A stretch of 64,000 bases of DNA from Catenulispora acidiphila DSM 44928 (GTDB taxonomy: Bacteria; Actinomycetota; Actinomycetes; Streptomycetales; Catenulisporaceae), in assembly GCF_000024025.1 (NCBI RefSeq), contig NC_013131.1:4030001-4094000 (forward strand). The letters are read 5' to 3'. The stretch's first letter is position 1. Every line of letters begins with the position of its first letter. Of the stretch, positions 28,268 through 37,111 are shown one piece after another. Under the pieces are notes generated by a model that saw nothing but the letters and a program-made list of their open reading frames with translations, had not been told where the DNA came from and made no database searches. Position numbers and translations under genes: made by a program.

Positions 28268-28705
28268 TCAGTCCCAGCCGATGCTCTCGTCGAGCGTCTC
28301 GCTGCGCTCCGTCAGGCTGAACCAGTTGCCGGAGTCGTCGCGGAAGAGGGCCTCGACGCCGTAGGGGCGCTTCTTGGGGGGTTGGACGAACTCCACGCCG
28401 CGGGCGCTCAGTTCCTCGTAGGTGGCCTGGCAGTCGTCGGTGGCCATGACGCCGGCGCCGAGGATGCCCTTGGCGACCAGGACTTTGAGCTGTTCGGCGG
28501 ACTCGGGGTCGACGGCCGGCGGGCCGGGGAGCATCAGGGCGAGTTCGAGGTCGGGCTGGTCCGCGGCGCCGACGGTCACCCAGCGGGAGTCCGGGCCCAT
28601 CTGGGTGTCGCTGCGGACCTCGAAGCCCAGCTTCTTGGTGTAGAACTCCAGTGCTGAGTCCTGGTCGAGGACCCAGATGGTGTTGATCTTCAGTCCGGTG
28701 ATCAT
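28268..28705 (-). CDS. VOC-family (glyoxalase-like) protein
   Basis: 145 residues from ATG 28705 with AGGGAG upstream. The two beta-alpha-beta-beta-beta modules of the vicinal oxygen chelate fold can be traced: KINTIWVLDQDSALEFYTKK LGFEV in the first half and GVMATDDCQATYEELSARGV in the second, ending with FRDDSGNWFSL. The metal site is incomplete by eye, so a catalytic or binding role is open. It lies 47 nt after an AraC regulator gene in the same direction, and the pair is probably an operon. Confidence 0.85.
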   Translation of the reverse strand: MITGLKINTIWVLDQDSALEFYTKKLGFEVRSDTQMGPDSRWVTVGAADQPDLELALMLPGPPAVDPESAEQLKVLVAKGILGAGVMATDDCQATYEELSARGVEFVQPPKKRPYGVEALFRDDSGNWFSLTERSETLDESIGWD

Positions 28706-28752
28706 TTCCGCTCCCTTCGTGGGGGACGCCGCGTCGCGTCCGTGCGGCCAAC

Positions 28753-29223
28753 CTAGGACGCCGTGCCGTGCTCCGCCTTCTCGAAAGTTGCGTCGGGAGC
28801 CCGGAAGCCGCCGGCCCACAGCAGGACGAAGCAGCCGGGGACCGGCGCGGAGCCGTCCCGCAGCGCCGCCTGCCGGAACTCGGTCGGCGTCTGCCCGGTG
28901 AGCTGCTTGAACCGGGTGCAGAAGCTGCCCAGGCTCTCGAAGCCGACCGCCACACAGATCTCCGTGACCGTCAGGTTGGCGCTGCGCAGCAGGTCCTGCG
29001 AACGCTCGACCCGGCGCCGGGACAGGTACTGCCCCGGCGTCTCGCCGTAGACCTGCTTGAACAGCCGGATGAAGTGGTAGCGCGAGTAGCCGGCGGAGGC
29101 GGCGACGTCGTCGAGATCGATCGGCTCGGACCAGTCCCGGTCCATGAGGTCCTTCGCACGCCGCAGCAAGCGCAGGCGCGCGAGGTTTTCGGCGGCGGTG
29201 GACTGGCCGATCATGCTGATCAT
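28753..29223 (-). CDS. AraC-family transcriptional regulator
   Basis: 156 residues, or 153 from a second ATG at 29214. The double helix-turn-helix fills residues 20-125: LDDVAASAGYSRYHFIRLFK is the first, and LTVTEICVAVGFESLGSFCT followed by RFKQLTGQTPTEFR is the second with the AraC signature. There is no N-terminal sensor domain, only a short C-terminal tail. It most likely controls the downstream VOC gene and itself. Confidence 0.88.
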   Translation of the reverse strand: MISMIGQSTAAENLARLRLLRRAKDLMDRDWSEPIDLDDVAASAGYSRYHFIRLFKQVYGETPGQYLSRRRVERSQDLLRSANLTVTEICVAVGFESLGSFCTRFKQLTGQTPTEFRQAALRDGSAPVPGCFVLLWAGGFRAPDATFEKAEHGTAS

Positions 29224-29421
29224 GCTGCCAGTCTGCCATCCGGCACCGACTGCGGCACCGACTGTGAACGCGCGGTGGGTGTGACCGTCCGGCGTGGGCA
29301 GGCGCGGCCACGCGTCGAGCCCGCCGAGATCGGGAACCTCGAACTGTTCGCTGCCGCCGTCGCCCGGGCCGGACGCCTATTCGCAGGCGCGCGACCCGGG
29401 CGGTCCGTATGCCTGCCTCGG

Positions 29422-30888
29422 CTACAGGCTCGGGTAGCCGGGGAAGGAGCAGGAGGGGACGCTGCCGCTCGTCACGGGCGAGGACAGCTGCGTGAGGTGG
29501 ACGCCGGAACCCGAAGACGGGTTCAGGTTGGAGTTGTAGACGCCGACATTCGCGTACGCGGCGGTGTAGGCGGTCTTGTCCAGGCTCACGTACTGCAGGG
29601 TCAGGCCGGTGATGTGCGAGGAGTCGTAGCCCTCGATGATCGACTGCGCGCCGGACACCGAGCTGACCGACTTGAGTCCGTTCACCAGGATGTTGGTGAA
29701 CTCCGGCGTGCCCGAACCGCTCGATGAGGAGTAGCGGGGGTTCAGTTCGATCAGGTGGGACACGCCGGTCTCGCAGGTGTTGGTGTAGGTGACCGTCGAG
29801 ACGGTCCCGCCCTTGCCCGGGTAGCTCTTGATCCGCAGGCCGCTGTTCAGGGTGCTGACATTGCCCGAGCTGTCGGAGCCCTGCACGGTGTTGTTCTGGA
29901 CCAGCACGTTGGTCACGCCGTCGTTGGTCTCGCTGCCGATGGAGATGCCGTGCGTGCCGTAGAAGTGGTTGTTCTCGATGGTGATGTTCGACGCGGCGCC
30001 GCTGCCGCCCTTGATGGCGATGCCGTCGTCGCCGTCCTGGATATAGGAGTTGGCGACGGTGATGTTGGTGGCGGCGTCGGGGTCGATGCCGTCGGTGTTG
30101 CGGGCGGTGGCCGGGGTCTTGATGCGGACGCCCCAGGCGGTGAAGCCGTTGCCGGACTTGTAGGTCACGTGGAAGAACGCTGAGTTGACCAGGTTGATGT
30201 TGTACAGGGTCGCGTTGTCGGCGCCCTGGAAGATGATCAGCCGCGGGTCGTTCTGCTTCTTGCCCTCGTTGCCGGCGGTGGTGCCCAGCTGCCACCACGT
30301 CGTGCTGGTGCCGTAGACGGTCTGGCCGCCGCGTCCGTCAATCGTGCCTTGGGAGCCGGAGCTGCTGCGGACGCCCTCGATGCCCGCATTGGCGCCGGAG
30401 ACCTTGATGAACGGGTTGCAGCCGTTGTCGCTGCTGGAGATCGTGCCGCACTTGTCCGAGGAACTGGACTGGTACTGCGATGCGACGCGGCTCGCGTACA
30501 GCGTCGTGCCGGAGTCGATCACCAGGTACACGCCGGTGGGCACGGTCAGCGGGGCGGACAGGAACGCGGTGTTCCCGCCGCTGCTTTTCAGCTCGACCGA
30601 CTTTCCGCTGCTCTTGCAAGCGTTGAGCGCGCTCTGGATCCGGGAGGTGTCCGGCGGGCTGGCTTCGGCGCTGCTGGAGAACTGCTCGTTGCTGGTCGCC
30701 AGGTTCGCGCTCAGCTGTTGGCAGACGGAGGGAAGTGACGGCTCGTGAACGGAGCGGCTGTCGCCGGTGGCCACGCTGGCCGCGTGCGCACCGCCCGTCA
30801 TCAGGCCACTGATCGCCAGTGCGGCGGCGGCGAGGACGCTGATGCGGGGAGCCGAGCGGCGGATCGGGGGGAGGGTGATTCTTCGCAT
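29422..30888 (-). CDS. secreted GH28 polygalacturonase-like enzyme
   Basis: 488 residues from ATG 30888; the frame is open to 31011 but that part covers the promoter. A signal peptide runs to about residue 36 (GGAHAA). The parallel beta-helix of family 28 carries all four hallmark sites: NTDG (264-267), DDG (287-289), HG (313-314) and RIK (352-354). These hold the three catalytic Asp and the substrate-binding His, Arg and Lys. It should cleave pectin or related galacturonans outside the cell. It is divergent from a paralogue with the same motifs, and a good minus-strand promoter lies at 30983-31011. Confidence 0.93.
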   Translation of the reverse strand: MRRITLPPIRRSAPRISVLAAAALAISGLMTGGAHAASVATGDSRSVHEPSLPSVCQQLSANLATSNEQFSSSAEASPPDTSRIQSALNACKSSGKSVELKSSGGNTAFLSAPLTVPTGVYLVIDSGTTLYASRVASQYQSSSSDKCGTISSSDNGCNPFIKVSGANAGIEGVRSSSGSQGTIDGRGGQTVYGTSTTWWQLGTTAGNEGKKQNDPRLIIFQGADNATLYNINLVNSAFFHVTYKSGNGFTAWGVRIKTPATARNTDGIDPDAATNITVANSYIQDGDDGIAIKGGSGAASNITIENNHFYGTHGISIGSETNDGVTNVLVQNNTVQGSDSSGNVSTLNSGLRIKSYPGKGGTVSTVTYTNTCETGVSHLIELNPRYSSSSGSGTPEFTNILVNGLKSVSSVSGAQSIIEGYDSSHITGLTLQYVSLDKTAYTAAYANVGVYNSNLNPSSGSGVHLTQLSSPVTSGSVPSCSFPGYPSL

Positions 30889-30982
30889 GAACCCTGTCCT
30901 TGAGGTAGGCGGACTCTCAGGTGCGCGGCCGTCACCCTCATGCCAACCGCGTGACGGCGGAGGTACACGCCGTCGGGACGGG

Positions 30983-31011
30983 AGAGTACATGCCCGCCCG
31001 AAGTGTTGCAA
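30983..31011 (-). promoter_or_regulatory. promoter of the minus-strand GH28 gene
   Basis: On the minus strand TTGCAA (31011-31006), a 17-nt spacer and TACTCT (30988-30983) form a good housekeeping-type promoter. It implies a leader of about 90 nt. TTGCAA is itself palindromic. Confidence 0.6.
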
Positions 31012-31069
31012 AGCCCTGATGTAACTTTCACGGCTGCGGGCGGTGGGAGGTCTGGAAGTGGCGAAGGCG

Positions 31070-31098
31070 TTGACGGTGTGCGACGCCCCGGGTACTTT
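31070..31098 (+). promoter_or_regulatory. promoter of the plus-strand GH28 gene
   Basis: TTGACG (31070-31075), a 17-nt spacer and TACTTT (31093-31098). It would give a 5' leader of about 160 nt containing the long hairpin at 31166-31218. Confidence 0.6.
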
Positions 31099-31165
31099 CC
31101 ATCACATGCCATATATGACGCGTCGTTAGACATACGGCACTGTGTCAATGCATGGCGATTGAACT

Positions 31166-31218
31166 CCCATGTGGATGGCCATCCTCCACCCTCATTCAGG
31201 GATGGCTGCCCACATGGG
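31166..31218 (+). promoter_or_regulatory. long inverted repeat in the GH28 5' leader
   Basis: Arms of 19 nt (31166-31184 and 31200-31218) pair at 16 of 19 positions around a 15-nt loop. The left arm begins CCCATGTGG and the right arm ends CCACATGGG. The right arm ends 45 nt before the ATG. It could fold as an RNA hairpin or act as a large operator. Confidence 0.55.
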
Positions 31219-31263
31219 CCTCCAGCTCGTATATGAGATACCCGAGCAAGGAAGGACGATCGC

Positions 31264-32805
31264 ATGACCTCCCGAACGACTCACCACCGCGTGCGGGTGC
31301 GCGTTCGCGTGCGTGCTTGGCGCAGAGCGTCGCTGTCGACGCTCGCCGCCGTGGGAACCGCGTTCACGCTCACGCTCGGCGTCACATCGACCGCCGCTTC
31401 GGCTGCTCCCGTTGCTCCCGCCGCCGGTGTCGCCGTTCCCGGCGTCGCGCGCAGCGTCTCCGAGCCGAGCGTGCCGGGTACGTGCCAGCCGGTGTCGGCA
31501 CAGCTGGCGAAGCCGGGCAACGAACTGTTCAGCAGCACCCAGGAATCATCGCCCCCTGACACAGCGCGGATCCAAGCCGCGCTGAACAGCTGCGCGGGCA
31601 CCGGCAAGGCGGTGGAGCTGACCGCCTCAGGAGGCAACGCCGCGTTCTTGTCGGCGCCGCTGACCGTGAACAAGGGCGAGGTGCTCCTCGTGGACGCCGG
31701 TGTGACCCTGTACGCCTCGCGCAATCCGGCTGACTACCAGGTCGCCGGCCAGCCGAAGTGCGGCACGATCGGCGCCTCGGACGGCTCCACGCTGGGCACC
31801 GCGACCGGCTGCACGCCGTTCCTCGCCGTCCGTGGGGACAACGCGGGGATCATGGGCACGCAGTGCAGCACCGGCGCTCAGGGCCTGATCGACGGCCGGG
31901 GCGACCAGGACATGCTGGGGACCACCAAGACCTGGTGGGCTCTGGCCGAATCAGCGCACGACAAGACCACCAAGCAGCAGGAGAATCCCAAGCTGGTCAC
32001 GGTCTTCGGGGCGTCGAACGTGACGATGTACCACATCAGCCTCACCAACTCGCCGATGTTCAACGTGCTGCTGGACCGCGGCGACGGCTTCACCGCCTGG
32101 GGCGTCCGCATCGACAACCCCGACACCGCCCGCAACACCGACGGCTTCGACCCCGACAGCGCGACGAACGTCCTCATCACCGACAGCTACATCAACACCG
32201 GCGACGACGGCATCGCCGTCAAGGCCGACGCCGGCGGCCCGGCCGCCAACGTCACCGTCAGCAACACCAGCTTCTGGGGCATCCACGGCCTGTCCGTCGG
32301 CAGCCAGACCGAAGGCGGCATCCAGAACGTCACCTTCACCGGCAGCTACATCCACGGCGGCACCGACATCCACGGCGACAAGGCCTCCAGCAACAACGGA
32401 GTCCGCGTCAAGAGCGACTCCAGCTTCGGCGGCACAGTCTCCGGCGTCAGCTTCCTCAACACCTGCGAAACCGGCGTCGAGCACCTGATCCTCCTCGACC
32501 CCCAGTACCTGACCGGCAACGGCTCATCAGTCCCCGACTTCGCCGCCGTCACCATCAACGGCCTCCGCGCGGTCAACTCCACCCACGGCAGCTCAACCCT
32601 CGAAGGCTACGACGCCACCCACCCCCTCGGCCTGACCCTGGAAAACGTCCAACTCGACGCCACCAAGGTCGTAGCCCAGTACGCGAACATCAAGATGTTC
32701 AACACGAACATCACCCCCTCCGGCACCGACGTGACCGTCACGAACGTCACCGGTACAGGAAGCGTCCCCAGCTGCAGCAGCTTCCCGAGCTGGCCAGGGC
32801 TCTGA
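31264..32805 (+). CDS. secreted GH28 polygalacturonase-like enzyme
   Basis: 513 residues with an Arg-rich N-terminus and signal peptide to about residue 47 (ASAAP). Family 28 sites are complete: NTDG (291-294), DDG (314-316), HG (341-342) and RVK (381-383). AAGGAAGGA precedes the ATG. It is a paralogue of the divergent GH28 enzyme, sharing the SVSEPS/SPPDTARIQAALNSC region and the closing SVPSCS motif. The pair could attack different pectin types or ends. A bidirectional terminator follows. Confidence 0.93.
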   Translation: MTSRTTHHRVRVRVRVRAWRRASLSTLAAVGTAFTLTLGVTSTAASAAPVAPAAGVAVPGVARSVSEPSVPGTCQPVSAQLAKPGNELFSSTQESSPPDTARIQAALNSCAGTGKAVELTASGGNAAFLSAPLTVNKGEVLLVDAGVTLYASRNPADYQVAGQPKCGTIGASDGSTLGTATGCTPFLAVRGDNAGIMGTQCSTGAQGLIDGRGDQDMLGTTKTWWALAESAHDKTTKQQENPKLVTVFGASNVTMYHISLTNSPMFNVLLDRGDGFTAWGVRIDNPDTARNTDGFDPDSATNVLITDSYINTGDDGIAVKADAGGPAANVTVSNTSFWGIHGLSVGSQTEGGIQNVTFTGSYIHGGTDIHGDKASSNNGVRVKSDSSFGGTVSGVSFLNTCETGVEHLILLDPQYLTGNGSSVPDFAAVTINGLRAVNSTHGSSTLEGYDATHPLGLTLENVQLDATKVVAQYANIKMFNTNITPSGTDVTVTNVTGTGSVPSCSSFPSWPGL

Positions 32806-32813
32806 GATAGAAG

Positions 32814-32849
32814 CGGCGTGGTGGTGGCACGGATGCCACCACCACGCCG
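32814..32849. terminator. bidirectional terminator between GH28 and S53 genes
   Basis: A perfect 16-bp stem (CGGCGTGGTGGTGGCA, 32814-32829, with its complement at 32834-32849) closes a 4-nt loop. It sits between two convergent genes, 9 nt after one stop. There is no U-tract, as is usual in actinobacteria. Confidence 0.8.
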
Positions 32850-32882
32850 TTCACTGTTCGTCAGCGACGACCGTTGATCGGA

Positions 32883-34028
32883 TCAGAACCCGCCGACGCC
32901 GTTGGGGGTGCCCAGGCCGGTCGGGCCGTCCCAGCCCACGCGGGCGTGGCACAGCTGGGTCGGGGAGCACGAGCCGTTGGAGCCGGACGTGATGTCGAAG
33001 AAGGTGCTCGCGGAGTAGTGGGTGTAGGGGTAGTTGTTGTTGATGCTGGCGGCGTTGCCGGCCAGGGCGTACACGGAGGCGATGATCGGGGAGGCCACCG
33101 AGGTGCCGCCGTAGACCTGCCAGCCGCTGCGGCCGCCGTAGGGGGTCGAGTCGTAGACCGCGACGCCGGTCGCCGGGTCGGCCACGGCGGACACGTCGGC
33201 CACGGCGCGGCGGGCGCAGCCGGTGCCGTAGCTGGCCTGGCCGCTCAGTGCCGGGTTGTAGGCCGAGCAGCCGGAGCCGGCGCCGCTCCAGGCGGTCTCG
33301 TTCCAGCCGCGCGCGTTGGAGGCCCGGGTCAGCGAGGTGCCGCCGACCGCGGTGACGTAGCGCGAGGACGCCGGGAACTCCACGCCGTAGCCGGCGTCAC
33401 CGGAGCTGGCCGTGATCATGATGCCGGGGTGGTTGTAGTACGGAGCCGAGCTGTCGGACAGGTCGCCGCCGCCGTAGCTGTTGGAGATCGTGGTGGCGTG
33501 CAGCGCCGCCGCCTCGTTGACCGCCTGGCCCAGGTTGGCGTACGAGGCCGACGTGGCCTCGACCAGCAGGATGTGGCACTTGGGGCAGACCGCCGAGACC
33601 ATGTCCAGGTCCAGGGATATCTCGGTCGCCCACCCGGCGTCGGTCGGCGGATAGCTCGTGCCGCCGGTCTGGTTCACCTTCCTGAAGCAGCCGTTCGCCG
33701 TCGTGCACGCCGGCAAGCCGTACTGCGCCCGGTACACGCCGAGGTCGGCCTCGGCGGTCGGGTCGTTGTTGGCGTCGACGATCGCCACCGTCTGGCCGGC
33801 GCCGTTGGTGCCCGAAGGCAGCTTGTAGGCGGACTGCAGATCAGCCGGCCCGTAACCGGACGGCACGAGGTCGGGGTGCAGCCCGGGCGCGGCGTGCCCG
33901 GGAACGAACATCGGATGCGCGTACGTGGTCGCCGCGACCGAGGAACTGGCATCGGCGAACGCCGGCACAGCCATGGCCAGCAGAAGCGCGACGAGCATGG
34001 AGAACAGAAGCCTGATACGAGCTGTCAC
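32883..34028 (-). CDS. secreted S53 (sedolisin-like) serine peptidase
   Basis: 381 residues from GTG 34028, with GGAGGA 5 nt upstream; the frame is open to 34226 but without a site. The signal peptide ends near AFADA (about residue 26). Catalytic residues of the sedolisin type are visible: E136 and D140 in ATEISLDLD, oxyanion Asp D211 in SSGDAGYG, and S310 in GGTSVASP. The long N-terminal propeptide of classic sedolisins is absent; the mature start motif GYGPADLQSAY comes right after the signal. It secretes to the medium beside two pectinases, which suggests a role in plant-matter breakdown. Confidence 0.88.
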   Translation of the reverse strand: MTARIRLLFSMLVALLLAMAVPAFADASSSVAATTYAHPMFVPGHAAPGLHPDLVPSGYGPADLQSAYKLPSGTNGAGQTVAIVDANNDPTAEADLGVYRAQYGLPACTTANGCFRKVNQTGGTSYPPTDAGWATEISLDLDMVSAVCPKCHILLVEATSASYANLGQAVNEAAALHATTISNSYGGGDLSDSSAPYYNHPGIMITASSGDAGYGVEFPASSRYVTAVGGTSLTRASNARGWNETAWSGAGSGCSAYNPALSGQASYGTGCARRAVADVSAVADPATGVAVYDSTPYGGRSGWQVYGGTSVASPIIASVYALAGNAASINNNYPYTHYSASTFFDITSGSNGSCSPTQLCHARVGWDGPTGLGTPNGVGGF

Positions 34029-34676
34029 TGAAATCCTCCGAGAGGCGGACCTGTGGGGACGGCCGGGCTGGTGGCCTGGCCGCGATGCGATGTGACGAGT
34101 TCGAAACAGCCGCGGACGGACCAGCGGAGCGTGGGTGTGCTCCATAGGGAATCCGACACCGGTGTCAGCCATCCGGCGGCGAGGTCGGGGGCCGCACCCT
34201 GGGCATCGCACCCCGCTTGAAGGCACGCCGGCACGCCAGCGGACTCACGATGCTTTCCGGGCGACCCGGAGGGAAACCGCCAACAGATCGACGGCGATGT
34301 GGGGACACGCCACCCTGACGGGCAAGGGCCGGGCCCGTCCGGTCGTCACCGGAGGAGTCGCCCGGTCCTGAAGCGTTTCAGGGTTCGTATTCACACGGAA
34401 CGTAGCAGCGCAGACTCGGAGGGTCAATGGTGTGATTCGCAGGACTCTGGGTTGAATCAGGGGCAAATCAGCGGCGAATCAGGTACGAATCAGATATGAA
34501 TCAGGCTACTGCGAACTAATACCCCGACCTGCTGGAGCCGATGGTGCGCTGCCGGCGTGCTCCACAGCCACGAACTCCTCATCCGAGGGCGCCCTAAAGA
34601 TGGGGCGTCTGCCCCATGCGCGCGTCCTCCGCCGCGGGTGATGCTGGCAAGTGGGACGGATGGAAGGGAGAAGGCC
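34029..34676. other. 648-nt intergenic region
   Basis: No gene is seen between the S53 peptidase start and the DsrE-like start. It holds five 11-bp iterons (34454-34504) and a small hairpin at 34600-34617 (ATGGGGC, 4-nt loop, GCCCCAT). The two flanking genes are divergent, so the region must hold both promoters, but I could not pick clear -35/-10 pairs. Confidence 0.5.
34454..34504. repeat. five direct repeats of a 7-mer at 11-bp spacing
   Basis: GAATCAG or AAATCAG starts at 34454, 34465, 34476, 34487 and 34498, each 11 bp apart with unlike 4-nt fillers. Only the heptamer is conserved. Heptamers at 11-bp steps are how SARP activators and PhoP bind DNA in actinobacteria, though this heptamer matches neither consensus. 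Confidence 0.85.
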
Positions 34677-35042
34677 ATGGCTGGCAAGGCGGTGGTCAGT
34701 TTGACCACGGGACTGGAGGACGCCGAGCGGGTGACGGTGGCGTTCCTGGTCGCCGTCGGCGCGGCTGAGCAGGGCCGGGAGACGCTGATGTTCCTCACCA
34801 AGGAGGCGGTGCGGCTGGCCACGGACGGTGTGGCGCGCGCTGTCGCGTGTGAGGGGTGCCCGGCGCTGGACGAGCTGGTCAAGCGCTATGAGAGCGCGGG
34901 CGGATCGTTCCTGGTCTGCCCGATCTGCTTCACCACCAGGCATCTGGACGAGGGGAGCCTGGTGGCGAACGCCGCGCTCGGCGGCACGATACCTATGTGG
35001 GAGTGGATCGGCGATGAGCCTGCGACAACTTTCAGCTACTGA
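34677..35042 (+). CDS. DsrE/DsrF-like family protein
   Basis: 121 residues from ATG 34677, which has GGAAGGGAG upstream; the frame is open back to 34557. The fold begins AVVSLTTGLEDAERVTVAFL and continues ETLMFLTKEAVRLA, as in DsrE-like small proteins. Cysteines are at CEGCP and CPICF. These proteins carry or sense sulfur species. Its end overlaps the start of the next gene by 29 nt. Confidence 0.75.
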   Translation: MAGKAVVSLTTGLEDAERVTVAFLVAVGAAEQGRETLMFLTKEAVRLATDGVARAVACEGCPALDELVKRYESAGGSFLVCPICFTTRHLDEGSLVANAALGGTIPMWEWIGDEPATTFSY

Positions 35043-35463
35043 CATCCCTTCCGCCGACGACGCGGGAGGAGCGAGTGCGGGTGTGCGGTTCGCTCGGGCG
35101 CTCGCCGCGAAGGACCGGACGGCGCTGCGTGCGTGCCTGGCCGACAGCCTCGACTTCCAGGCGTTGACGCCGGGACGTTCCTGGCGGGCCGGTACGCCGG
35201 AGGAACTGATCGAGCAGATCATTCTGGGGCGGTGGTTCGGTCCGGGCGACGACATCAGGGAGCTGCGATCGGTCGTCGACGGGAGCGTGGTGGGCCGCGG
35301 TCACGTCGCGTACCTGGTGCTGGTTAACCGCGCCGACGGTGACTACCTCGTCGAGCAACAGGCGTATTACGACGTGCAAGGAGACCACGTGCAAGGCGAC
35401 CGCATCTCGTGGATGCGGGTGTTGTGCTCGGGCTACCAGGCACTCGGCGACGCCCGCGCCTAA
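35014..35463 (+). CDS. SnoaL/NTF2-fold protein
   Basis: 149 residues from ATG 35014, inside the end of the DsrE-like gene, so translation is coupled. The pattern RFARALAAKDRTALRACLAD followed by a pocket-lining strand (YLVLVNRADGDYLVEQQAYY) and a closing MRVLCSGYQ suggests the NTF2-like cone. Ligand or reaction unknown. Its TAA overlaps by 3 nt the stop of the convergent HD-GYP gene. Confidence 0.7.
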   Translation: MSLRQLSATDIPSADDAGGASAGVRFARALAAKDRTALRACLADSLDFQALTPGRSWRAGTPEELIEQIILGRWFGPGDDIRELRSVVDGSVVGRGHVAYLVLVNRADGDYLVEQQAYYDVQGDHVQGDRISWMRVLCSGYQALGDARA

Positions 35464-37037
35464 GCGTCGTCCATCAGCCCGTGCCGCACGGCGTAAAGAC
35501 CTGCCATCGCGCGATTGGCGGTGCCGGTCTTGGCGTAGATGTGCTCGACGTGATGGCTGACGGTCTTGCGGGAGATGACCAGTTGTTCGGCGATCTCGCC
35601 GTTCGACAGCCCGCGTGCCAGCAGCCGCAGCACCTGGACCTCGCGCCTGGTCAGCCCGCCGGGCCACGCCGGGCGCCGGGTCGCGCGGTGACCGGCGGCG
35701 CCGAGCACGGCGGCCACCGCGTCGCCGTCCATCCGCCCCGCTTTCGCCTCCGCCGTCAGCTGCGCCGCCGCCTCGGCCGCGGTGCAGGCAGGCCGGTGGG
35801 GACGCGGTTCGGTGCGTGCGCGATAGAAATCCGCCGCGGCCAGGATCCGCCCCTGCGGAGTGAGTACGCCCCCTGACAGCCCGCGCGGATACCCGGATCC
35901 GTCCAGCCGCTCGTGATGCTGAACGGCGATCGCAGCCAGCGATGCCAGCGCCGGCGAGCAGGCCAGCGCCCGATCGGTCCAATACGGATGCAGCCGTATC
36001 CGCTCGACCTCGGCCCGGGTGAGCGGACCGGCCTTGTCCCAGATCGTGTTCGGCACGCCGAGCCGTCCGATGTCGTGCACCAGACCAGCGCGGCGTACCG
36101 CTGTCGACTCCGCATCGTCGAGCCCGTACACCCGAGCCGCCTGTCCGGCCAGGTCCGCGACCGCCCGCGAATGGCCGAGCGTAAAGGGCGATTTGACGTC
36201 GGTGAAGTCCGCGATCGCCTCCAGCGCCGCCTCGAACTGCGCGTCGGTCAACTGCACAGACAGCGCGGGCTCGGCGGCGACCACCGCCTCCCAGCAGTCC
36301 ACGCAGTCGAGGTCGGCGAACAGCGCGGCAGCGTCTTCGACGAAAGCGTCGACGACAGCGGGGTCGAACTGCGTCCCGCGCCGCTCCCGCGCGACCGCGA
36401 CTGCCGCCTGGGTCCCTCCAGTGCGGTGGAAGAACTCGACGACGTCGGCGAGGTTCACCAGCCGCGAGGCCAGCAGGATCTCCTGCCGGCTCGCACCCTT
36501 GGGAACGCCGTTGCCATCCCAGCGCTCGAAGGTCTGCTCGATGCCGTCACGAACCGGCTGACCCAGCCCGAGCTGCTCCGCGAGGTGGTCGGCGGCGAGC
36601 CAGTGGTTCCGCAGCATCGCCTCACCCGCCCGCCGCCCGTCGGTCATGAACGCGGCGCCGATCCGCACCCGCTCGGGCAGCCCGCGTCCCGCACCGACGT
36701 GCCGCAGCATGAACAACGGCCCGGAGACCGCGGTCGCGAAATCGGTCTGCCGGAAGTCCTCCTTCAGCGCTGTGTCGTCGCCGAACCATTTCGCCTGCTC
36801 ATAGGCATCGACATGGCAACCGACCCAGGCGAGCAGCGAGGTGTAGTAGACGACCTCGCGCCCCGCGGCATCCATGCCCATCCGGCCGGCGAGGCGCAGC
36901 GCGATCAGACACTGGCGCAGGACATGCTCCATCGACTGGCCGAGACCGAGATCTGTCGCCAACGACAGCATTCCCAGCAGCTCAGCCAGCCGGACTCGGG
37001 AAGTTCGTGCACCCTGTGCACCCAGCGTCACACGCAT
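35460..37037 (-). CDS. tandem HD-GYP domain protein with LuxR DNA-binding domain
   Basis: 525 residues from ATG 37037. The second HD-GYP unit has intact metal ligands (H321-D322 in LVHDIGRLGV, H350) and the HHERLDGSGYP signature (374-384). The first half looks like a decayed copy: ERWDGNGVPKG (about 171-181) mirrors the signature but lacks the two His, and YYTSLLAWVGCHVDA stands where the HD pair should be. A LuxR helix-turn-helix ends the protein (LTRREVQVLRLLARGLSNGE to VSHHVEHIYAKTGTANR). HD-GYP proteins usually break down cyclic di-GMP; here that output is tied to a DNA-binding domain. A 12-bp palindrome CGAGGCGCCTCG (37052-37063) lies just upstream. Confidence 0.87.
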   Translation of the reverse strand: MRVTLGAQGARTSRVRLAELLGMLSLATDLGLGQSMEHVLRQCLIALRLAGRMGMDAAGREVVYYTSLLAWVGCHVDAYEQAKWFGDDTALKEDFRQTDFATAVSGPLFMLRHVGAGRGLPERVRIGAAFMTDGRRAGEAMLRNHWLAADHLAEQLGLGQPVRDGIEQTFERWDGNGVPKGASRQEILLASRLVNLADVVEFFHRTGGTQAAVAVARERRGTQFDPAVVDAFVEDAAALFADLDCVDCWEAVVAAEPALSVQLTDAQFEAALEAIADFTDVKSPFTLGHSRAVADLAGQAARVYGLDDAESTAVRRAGLVHDIGRLGVPNTIWDKAGPLTRAEVERIRLHPYWTDRALACSPALASLAAIAVQHHERLDGSGYPRGLSGGVLTPQGRILAAADFYRARTEPRPHRPACTAAEAAAQLTAEAKAGRMDGDAVAAVLGAAGHRATRRPAWPGGLTRREVQVLRLLARGLSNGEIAEQLVISRKTVSHHVEHIYAKTGTANRAMAGLYAVRHGLMDDA

Positions 37038-37111
37038 CACGCTATAGCCGGCGAGGCGCCTCGGCACTCTGAATGCGCCCACCGCCCCGCCGGCTCCCAG
37101 CGGTACCGGGT

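Noticed and set aside
29240-29421. Possible small plus-strand gene before the GH28 stop
   Set aside because: A coding-like run exists (EPAEIGNLELFAAAVARAG) but without a start site, and it continues into antisense of the GH28 gene.
37052-37063. Palindrome CGAGGCGCCTCG as a terminator of the DAHP synthase gene
   Set aside because: The stem has no loop and no U-tract; it may be an operator, but there is no second copy to support that.
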